From contig CM044316.1 in NCBI GenBank assembly GCA_024291935.2, positions 71,688,501 to 71,752,500 of the forward strand: a DNA stretch of 64,000 nt, given 5' to 3'. The position numbers and the translations under genes were made by a program. Under the pieces are notes generated by a model. It had not been told where the DNA came from. It saw only the letters and a program-made list of their open reading frames with translations, and did not search any database. The stretch is from Okapia johnstoni (Eukaryota > Chordata > Mammalia > Artiodactyla > Giraffidae). This document shows positions 56,613-64,000 of the stretch, in pieces; within the stretch, counting starts at the first letter, position 1; each line of letters starts with the position of its first letter.

Positions 56613-59600
56613 ACCCATAACTCCCCAAATATATATAGAAGAGAGGTTAAGTTCCCTCTAATATTAATACTATAATGGTATTACAAATATTATAATCAAA
56701 CACGGTGGATCAATTAATATTTTCTGGCTGACTAGTATCTGAATAGTATCAGAGTTCTTGAAAATTAAATATTCCAGTTATCTGAAATGAAGCAAATTAC
56801 AGAACTTTTGATAACTAACTTCATTGAGAGGACACAAGTCTTTGAGCAATAGTACTCACTATGTTTATTTTTTTTATTACCCCAACCTCTGACAAGCAAT
56901 TAGAGAAATATAAAAAGATCACAGTACACTGAAATGAGTCTATAGAGAAATGCCCTCAGAACACCAGCCACCAAATCAGAGACGCTGCATATGGTGGTTC
57001 TGGGTTTGCATATTGCTCGCTGTTCAGAGGCATCTGGCTGAGAAAGCAGAGAAGCCTGGAACTGAACACACTTCACAAGTTATGCCACGTCCCTGAAGGG
57101 TAACCCACAGAAAATATATGGGTAAATTATTACAGAATAGTTTTGAAAAATATTACCTTGTCAATCATTAAAGCAGTTCAATGTTAACATTACCGGAGGA
57201 AGATCTCAGACAGAATCTTAAAGTCAGAATTAATCTGAGGTTATTGCCTCTCCACTTCCTCCAAATGAAATCCATCGTATCCCGCTGTAACCTATACTTG
57301 AGTACTTCCATAGACAGATGTGACCATTAGGCAGTTCTTTGTGAGAAGCCAAACTATCTCTTTGAAGCGTCTGCCCTTTGTAATTACTGCCCTTTCACAT
57401 GATAGCCCTAAAGGATTTTTGAAGACCACTAACAACTGTTCTTTGCCCCTCTTCTTCACTGCAAATAACTGGAGTCCCTGTAATTGATTATTTTATGACA
57501 TTATCCTAGACAGTGGCTACTCCAAAGTTCCTAAGGCAGGCTAGAGAACTTGTCTTGAAGTTTCTTCTGTGGGGAAAACAGAGAGGTTCTAAGTAGCTTT
57601 TATATGATACTACTTTTGTCTCCCTAATAGCTGTCCAATTATGCCAAAGATAGTAGTGATAGCACTTACTTAGTTTTTGTCACAAATCAAACTTTGACAT
57701 ACTGACTTGTAGGTTTTAACAGATTTGTTTTTTGTTTCTTTGTTGATTTGTTTCTTCTTTTAATTTTTTTGGGGGGTAGCCTTAGCTAGACTTTGGGGGT
57801 GGGAGTGCAGGAGGCAAAAACACATTTTGCAGCCCTCTAATAGCATCTAGGCTAGTCACATTCTTCTTAAAAGGTTGTGTGCAGGAAGAAGTAGAAAAAC
57901 AAAAACAAAAAAATGTGGAACAATTCCTTCTTATACTACTGGAGTATAACATTTAACTTATCAAAACCCCTCACATATATTTTCCCTGTTGAGCTGCTTT
58001 CTAGTCGTAACTCTAAATTAATACTTTATTTTTTTAACTTAAATATAAACTTGGCTACACTTATGTAATTAGCTAATGTTGGATTATATATTTTATAAAA
58101 ATTCAACTATGTAAGTTCAATTATGTATATGAAAGACTTGGTTTCTTTTCTAGTTATTAGAATAAGGTTTCCATGAGTAAATGAAATAAACTAAAATATT
58201 TAATAATATTATTTGTCAAGAAGTCCTATAGGCAGGATGTTTCCTAATTCTTCCAGTGGTCTTTTCCTATTAGATTTCTAACAAGCCAAAAGAGACCTAA
58301 ATTCTATTGATACTACAAATGAAAAATGCCTTAGGAAAAAATGTGAGCTCAGTGTCAAAGTAGTCACAGCAATCCATCTAATTAAAAATTTTATACTTTT
58401 ATTCCCTTTCTAACTCTTCTACCTCAGTGAAATTGATCAGTTAACATTAAATTTTAAAAATTAGTAAATATTTTTAATATACAAGGTTCAAAGAAAAAGC
58501 AAATCATCCATTTGGAAAAATCATCTACAAGTCTCTACATATAGTATCACACCAGATGTTTAATGAAAGTGAAAAGGGCATTCTACTTCTCTCACCAGTT
58601 TGATGGCCTGGTACATATATACTTTACAAGGAATATGAATTCACGGGATTCCAGGAAAACACCGAATAACCAATTAATCTGAAAATAAATCTGGGTAGCT
58701 CTAGGAATGTTCTGAGTTTATAATAATCATTTTTAGAGCCTCGGGGACAAGTGTTGAGGAATAAATCTGTTTTAGTTTCTCATGCCAGTGAATTCCTTTG
58801 TGGCAACTTTTAAACCACAGGAATTATCCCATTTGGAGGCTATAATTCTCTTATAAGATGTGCTTCCCAATTAAAGACCACATCCAAGAAAGCATGTCAG
58901 TAAACATTATGGCTCCATGGAGAAGTCTTGAGGGGTGATTTAAGTTGTCATTAAGAAGGTAGCTTATTTACATTCAATTTACAAATTTTCAAATAAATTC
59001 TAGCAGAAAAGGAAGGGCTTCCTGGTGTAAAGACTACAGCTTTAAGTAAACAACAGAATCAATGTATTCTGGCCCTGAAGAGAACTTCAGAGATCAGATA
59101 AAAAAGCCTTCACTTTACACAGAGCGGCTCATCCAAAGTACAGCCATGACTGGAAGTTTGGCTTTGGCACTTCTCCTTTTTTAACTCGCCTAATCTTGAG
59201 CAAGTCAGAACACCACACTAACAAGACAATACCATCCCCACAGACTATGTCACACAACTGGTTTTCAGGACATGATTTCAACATGTACACTACTACCATC
59301 CCTGTCACATCTAAAACCTGGTAGCCCAAACTCAGGTCCCCAGGGACAGGGAATGAGGAAAATGGCTGCAGTGACAGTCTCTTTCCCCTACTTCTCAACA
59401 AATCCATGGTACCACAAAAGGTCAACCATCTAATTATTAAAGCTTTGGGGAAAGTACATTGTTGTGCTTCATAGACTTCTTCAGTGATGTACATGCAACT
59501 GGTTGTCTGAGTAGCCAAAGAGACTCCTTTGCTCATCATCCCCAGACAGATGTAAACAAACGTACTGGAGGCTGTTATTAAGGCACCGAAAGAGCCTCTT

Positions 59601-60384
59601 CAAAAGTATTTGAAATGTCCTAACATTTCATCACCTTTACAAAATGCTATTTAGAATCAAACACCGTATCAATACTTGTAATGCTTGGATTCTCATCTGG
59701 AATGTGAAGGCACACCCCTGAGAGACCAGAGGGCCTGGGAGCTAAGGGGCTCTTTCAAACTTGCAACCTCTAAAGATAAAAACATGCTAATGCCACAATC
59801 CACAAACATGCACCATGGGATATCTTCAATATTTAAGGGAAACACAGGAGTATTCACAAATGTTGAGTATTGTGTGAACTACTAGCTCACACTAGTGCAG
59901 TTCTGATGCTAGATGATGTGAAAATTAATGTGAAAAGGAAAATGAATCATGTGGTGTCTGATCTGATTTCGAGATTTGAGAGGTTGTGCAGTGCCCAACA
60001 GGTGCTCAGACCCTGAAAGTAACTGTGATTATTTTAAAATGAAAATATCTTTTTTCTATAAATTTATATAAATTTTTAAATGGGTATTAAACTCTTGGAT
60101 CACAGATACTTATTTACTTAATAAACAACACTGTTAAGATTGTTTGTTTGCGTTAAGGGGCCCAGGAAGAATACTCAGGTACTAAGGGCTCTATGAACTG
60201 AGACAGTTTGAGAATTCTATGCTAACGTAGAAATGAGATACAAAACTTCAAAATAAAAAGACTAGAATCCCTAGTCATAAACACAGATACATCCAAGATT
60301 ATAAATCATAGACTCAGTATTATTATGTATTTATCAGTTGTCAAATGTACTTTATTATATACAGCACTGACTGGATAAGACCGG
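56613..60384. other. Repeat-poor intron stretch
   Basis: Longest stretch here without a clear transposon. An open frame of 136 codons on the minus strand (59539-59129) shows no recognisable domain. No RNA gene recognised. Confidence 0.4.
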
Positions 60385-60545
60385 TTTCTAGAATTCGACA
60401 GCCTCAGGTTCAAAAATTAATTTTATCATTAACTGTGCACCTTGACTATTTAAACCTGTTTCCTAATCTGTGGTAAAAGGTACAATAACAGTACTTACTT
60501 TATAGCATGTACTGTAAAGATTAAATGAAATAAAGCATGAAAACT
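60385..60545 (+). repeat. MIR SINE
   Basis: cagcctcaggttcaaaaatt, taaacctgtttcctaatctg, acaataacagtacttacttt and aagattaaatgaaataaagc follow the MIR order. Confidence 0.75.
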
Positions 60546-60867
60546 ATGGAGTAGGACTGCACCCAGGATGCCTCTTTGAGTACCTGACGCACCGACCTAC
60601 AGACCAGAGCGCAGCCCGGGGGGCCCTCTATGTGCCTGAAACTGGCGGAGCTACGGAGAAAGACTGGCCAAAGAGGCCTTCCGATTGCCAGCTACAAGAA
60701 GCTCGAAAAAAGACTCTGGTAGGGCCATAACTCCTGCCACGGAGGCAGTCCAGTGTCCCTGCACACGTGGCACTGCCAGGGTCCCCACAAGCCAAGTAGC
60801 TTCACCACCTTTACGCTCAGCCCTGAGCTGCCAGAGGAAAAAAAAGCCTTACGTCTATGCACGCAGG

Positions 60868-61000
60868 GTCGCTTCGGTGTGTCCCATTCTGTGCGACCCT
60901 ATGGACTGTAGCCCTCCAGGCTTCTCTGTCAAGGGAGCTCTCCAGGCACTGGAGCGTATTGGCCAATACTGGTTGCCATACCCTTCCAGAGCACTTTATT
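60868..61000 (-). repeat. Bov-A-like segment inside the L1 5' UTR
   Basis: gggtcgcttcggtgtgtccc, attctgtgcgaccctatgga and ctctccaggcactggagcgt are a diverged antisense Bov-A unit within the L1 5' UTR. It may be part of the L1 subfamily consensus rather than a private insertion. Confidence 0.7.
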
Positions 61001-61730
61001 TCCTGCTTCCCTAGCTGCCAACTCCCCTGAGTAGCTGCTGCTGCCAGAACCCCTGAGACCCAAGCAGTTGCACCACCTCCACACCTGGCCCTTACCGGGG
61101 CAAACCCAAGTCCTCCAAGGCAGCCTCAGGAGCAAACCCCAGTGGACGACCCACAGGCAGGGGCGGAAATAAAACCACAAGTGCAACAAAGGGGAAGTGT
61201 GGCTAAGGAAGAAGACCCAAAACCTTCCCATCAGCTGTACAAGCTGCAGATTAAATCCACACAATCAACTAGGCAGACTCTGTGTCTATGGAATATATAA
61301 AAGGTCATTGAGAGCTCCCACAAAAGAAAACGTGCTAGTTCTGATAGCTGTGGACACTGGAGGCAAGAACACACAGGAGTAGGACCAGGTTAGAATCTGA
61401 GCTGCTCCCACAGCAGGTCCAGAGACAGCACCACGTTGAAGGGCATCCTAGGGAGGTGAGGTGGACTGTGACTGCCAGGGAGGGAAAGGACTCTAACAGC
61501 AGTGACTCAAGAAAAGCATTTATTATTCTTATGTTTTGACTTGTTCTGTAGATCCTTTTGGATTTTTTTCTTTTTTTTCCTTTTATCCCCCCTCGATTTT
61601 ATTGTCAGTAGGAAATCTAATTAAACTTTTGAGCCTTTTTTTTTTTTTTTGCTTTTTTTTTCTCAGTCACATTTTTATTGTTGTTATAAACCTCTGCCTC
61701 TACATTGGGCTTTTGCAGTTCTGGGGAGTT

Positions 61731-61764
<34 letters not shown>

Positions 61765-62675
61765 CTATTATTTTTTCTACATTTATTCCTTCGTTTGCTT
61801 TTCCTACTGTTCTTTTCCCCTTGCAGTTAATCTTTAATGTATATAAATCTTCCTCATCTACCTCTATTTAACTGTGTATATCTGTTCTTTCTTTCTTGTC
61901 TTTCTTTCCTTTCCTCTCAACATATTTGTTAGTTCTATTTTCACTGCTTTATTCCCCACTTGGCACCTTGTTTTAGTTTTGCTTTCTAGTTGTGCTTTAG
62001 TTAGTTTTGTTCTTAAGTGGTAAATAAATTTTTGATTTCCTTTGTTCACCGGGTCAATCTACTGCACTTTATTTTTGTTGGACTCTTTTGACTTTGCTCA
62101 TGGGTGTATATGTATATGTGTATATTCTATTATTTTAATTATTATTTGCCTGATTTTGTAACTGCCATTTGTCTCGGGTTCATCTTTGGTTTCTCATTTT
62201 TGGATATTTGTTTTAGTCTCACTTAATGCCATAACAAACCACGTGTGGAATCTTCATTCCTGACCAGAGATCAAGACCTGAGCCTTTGGAGTGGGAGCAC
62301 TGACTCCAAGAGGCTAGACTACCAGAGAACTAACCCTACGGAGTATCAGATAGTGAGAACTCACACAAAGGAAACCACTTGAATGCAAGACCCAGCATCA
62401 CCCAGCCACCAGTGGCACCCTGTGCAGGACGCCTCATCTAAACAACAAAGAAAACAAAAATACAAGCCCAATCATCAGCAGCCAGGATCACCCCCTCACT
62501 CAGCCCTGCCCATCCGAGGAAAAACAAACAAACACTCAGCACAAACCTCACCCCATAGGAAGCTCACACAAACCAGTGGACCAACCTTAGGAAGGCAGAA
62601 ACCAAAAGGAAGAAAGAATTCAAACTTGAAACCTGGGAAAAGGAGACTTCAAACACAGTAAGTTAAAAAAAAATG

Positions 62676-63155
62676 ATGAAAAGGAAGAGAAATACTACAC
62701 AAATTAAGGAATAAACTAGAAACACAGTAGTCCAAAGAAATGAAGAGGAAATAGGCAAACCACCTGAAAAAAAATTCAGAATAATGATAGCTAAGATGAT
62801 CAAAACCCTTGAAAACAAAATGGAGAAAATGTAAGAATCAATTAACAAACACCTAGAAGAATTAAAGAATAAACATGCAGAGACAAACAACACAATTACT
62901 AAAATTAAAAAATTTCTAGAAGGAATCAATAGCAGAATATCTGATGTAGAAGAACGCATCAGCGAGCTGGAAGATAAAATGGTGGAAATATCTTCTGAAG
63001 AACAGCATAAAGCAAAAAGAATGAAAGGAAATGAGGATAGTCTCAGAGACCTCTGGGACAATATCGAATTCACCAACATTCTCATTATAGGAGTCCCCTA
63101 AGAAGAAGAGAAAAAGAAAGGGTATGAGAAAATTTTTGAAGAGATTATAGTTGAA
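62676..63155 (+). pseudogene. L1 ORF1 remnant
   Basis: ATG at 62676 opens the usual Lys-rich start (MKRKRNTTQIKE), but codon 13 is a stop (62712-62714), and another stop follows near 62832. The coiled-coil part (EELKNKHAETNNTITKIKK-type sequence) and the start of the RNA-binding domain (RDLWDNIEFTNILIIGVP, then stop) are visible up to about 63100. The C-terminal RNA-binding half is deleted. ORF1 normally encodes the trimeric RNA chaperone of the L1 particle; this one cannot. Confidence 0.88.
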
Positions 63156-64000
63156 ACCACAACGCTATGAGACTAGCTATTAATTACAAGAAAAAAACTG
63201 TAGAAACACAAACACATGGAGATTAAACAACACATTTCTAAATAACCAACAGGTGACTGAAGAAATCAAATGGTAAATCAAAAAATTACGAGAAACAAAT
63301 GACAATTAAAACACGACAACTCAAAACCTATGGGATGCAGCAAAAGCAGTTCTAACAGGGAACGTTATAGCAATACAATCCTATCTCAAGAAACAACAGA
63401 AACATCGAATATACAACCTAACTTTACAGCCATAACAACTGGAAAAAGAAGAACAAAGAAGACCCCAAAATTAGTAGAAGGAAAGCAATCATAAAGATCC
63501 GAGTGGAAATGAATGAAAGCGAAATGAAAGAAACAATAGTAAAGATTAATAAAACTAAAAGCTGGTTCTTTGAGAAGATAAACAAAACTGACAAACCTTT
63601 AGCCAGACTCATCAAGAAAAAAAAGAGAGAAGAATCAAATCAACAAAATTAGAAATGAAAAAGAGAGGTTACAACAGACAATGCAAAAGTACAAAGGATT
63701 TTAAGAAACTATTATGAACAACTATATGGCAATAAAATGGATAACCTGGAAGAAATGGACAGACTCTTAGAAAAGTTCAATCTTCCAAACTGAACCAGAA
63801 GAAATAGAAAATATGAACAATCCAGTTACAAGCACTGAAATTGAAGCTGTGATCAAAAATCTCCCAAAAAACAAAACCCCAGGACCAGATGGCTTCACAG
63901 GAGAATTCTATCAAACACTGAGAGAAGAGCTAAGGCCTGTCCTTCTAAAACTCTTTCAAAAATTTACAGAGGAACATTATCAAACTCATTCTACGAGGGA
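63156..64000 (+). pseudogene. L1 ORF2 remnant (post-endonuclease, RT start)
   Basis: Starts at the extreme end of the endonuclease (cacaacgctatgagactagc) and continues through the linker ([20 protein letters not shown]) to the start of the reverse transcriptase (KTPGPDGFTGEFYQ near 63873-63915). Several stops and frameshifts, for example stops near 63273 and 63309. The sequence leaves the window before the catalytic motifs. Confidence 0.9.

Larger units (their letters stand above)
82..64000 (-). other. SSBP2: SSBP2 intron upstream of the exon at 1-81
   Basis: From the acceptor rightwards I find no further exon on either strand. The codons expected for the end of the LUFS/LisH region were sought and not seen. 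The rest of the window is AT-rich and repeat-filled, as expected for the large introns of this gene. That the whole stretch is a single intron is an inference; an unrecognised alternative exon or non-coding RNA cannot be excluded. Confidence 0.75.
60555..64000 (+). mobile_element. Bovine L1 LINE with 5' UTR, internally deleted, runs off right edge
   Basis: Long bovine-type L1 5' UTR (about 60555-62670): a GC-rich start, two related units near 60789-60830 and 61056-61098 (caagtagcttcaccacct / caagcagttgcaccacct), then T-rich sequence with runs of 15 T (61636-61650) and 27 T (61734-61760). ORF1 begins at 62676 and jumps at about 63155 into ORF2 downstream of the endonuclease. ORF2 continues past the window end. 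The 5' UTR normally holds the L1 promoter. The exact 5' border is uncertain. Confidence 0.92.

Noticed and set aside
59129..59539. 136-codon minus-strand open frame, possible processed pseudogene
   Set aside because: No similarity I can recognise, and no poly(A) tail or target duplication seen.
62383..62661. 92-codon plus-strand frame rich in Pro, Gln and Lys
   Set aside because: Part of the L1 5' UTR just before ORF1; no independent protein evidence.
1..64000. Search for the preceding SSBP2 exon, tRNA, U6, 7SK and 5S genes
   Set aside because: No matching sequence seen by eye on either strand; a diverged copy could be missed.
1..64000. A novel defence system, gene cluster or other new biological system
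   Set aside because: The content is explained by one exon, its intron and known vertebrate transposons; nothing supports a new multigene system.

Overview
The window is intronic DNA from a bovid ruminant (cattle, buffalo, sheep or goat lineage). It carries the ruminant-specific repeats Bov-tA, Bov-A, Bov-A2 and BovB, bovine-type L1, and the cetartiodactyl CHR SINE, alongside mammal-wide MIR, L2, old L1, Tigger and hAT remnants. I found no bacterial-type gene, operon, CRISPR array or RNA gene.

The only host gene segment I recognise is at the extreme left edge, on the minus strand. It is a 27-codon piece of an SSBP2 exon (single-stranded DNA-binding protein 2) preceded by a strong 3' splice site. 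Everything to the right of position 81 therefore reads as part of the large intron upstream of that exon. I looked for the preceding exon (end of the N-terminal LUFS/LisH region) and did not find it, so the intron probably runs past the right edge.

Layout. 1-110: SSBP2 exon and acceptor. 113-14250: AT-rich intron with four Bov-tA SINEs, a Tigger transposon with a broken transposase, and old L1-like sequence. 14270-14610: two bovine L1 3' ends facing each other as an inverted repeat. 14770-30770: L2, MIR, old L1 pieces, Bov-tA, Bov-A and Bov-A2 copies, and a short BovB with perfect target-site duplications. 30774-34578: a 5'-truncated bovine L1 (about 3.6 kb) sitting inside a hAT-like DNA transposon whose inverted ends survive on both sides. 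35230-36300: L2 interrupted by MIR, which is interrupted by Bov-tA. 36665-41840: an old minus-strand L1 broken by two later L1 3' ends, a Bov-A2 and a Bov-tA. 44925-49230: an old plus-strand L1 carrying two Bov-tA and a 2.1 kb BovB with most of a reverse transcriptase domain. 54298-56590: an old L1 holding a CHR SINE, which holds an L1 3' end that appears to have carried along 65 bp of foreign flank (3' transduction). 60555-64000: a bovine L1 with its 5' UTR and an internal deletion, running off the right edge.

The transposon reading frames are all broken, so no repeat copy here looks able to move by itself. The three clear bovine L1 copies (30956, 55427, 60555) lie antisense to SSBP2, while the larger BovB lies in sense. 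I see no previously undescribed system. The points most worth checking are the nested insertions, the transduction, the inverted repeats and a few repeat-free patches that might be conserved non-coding elements.
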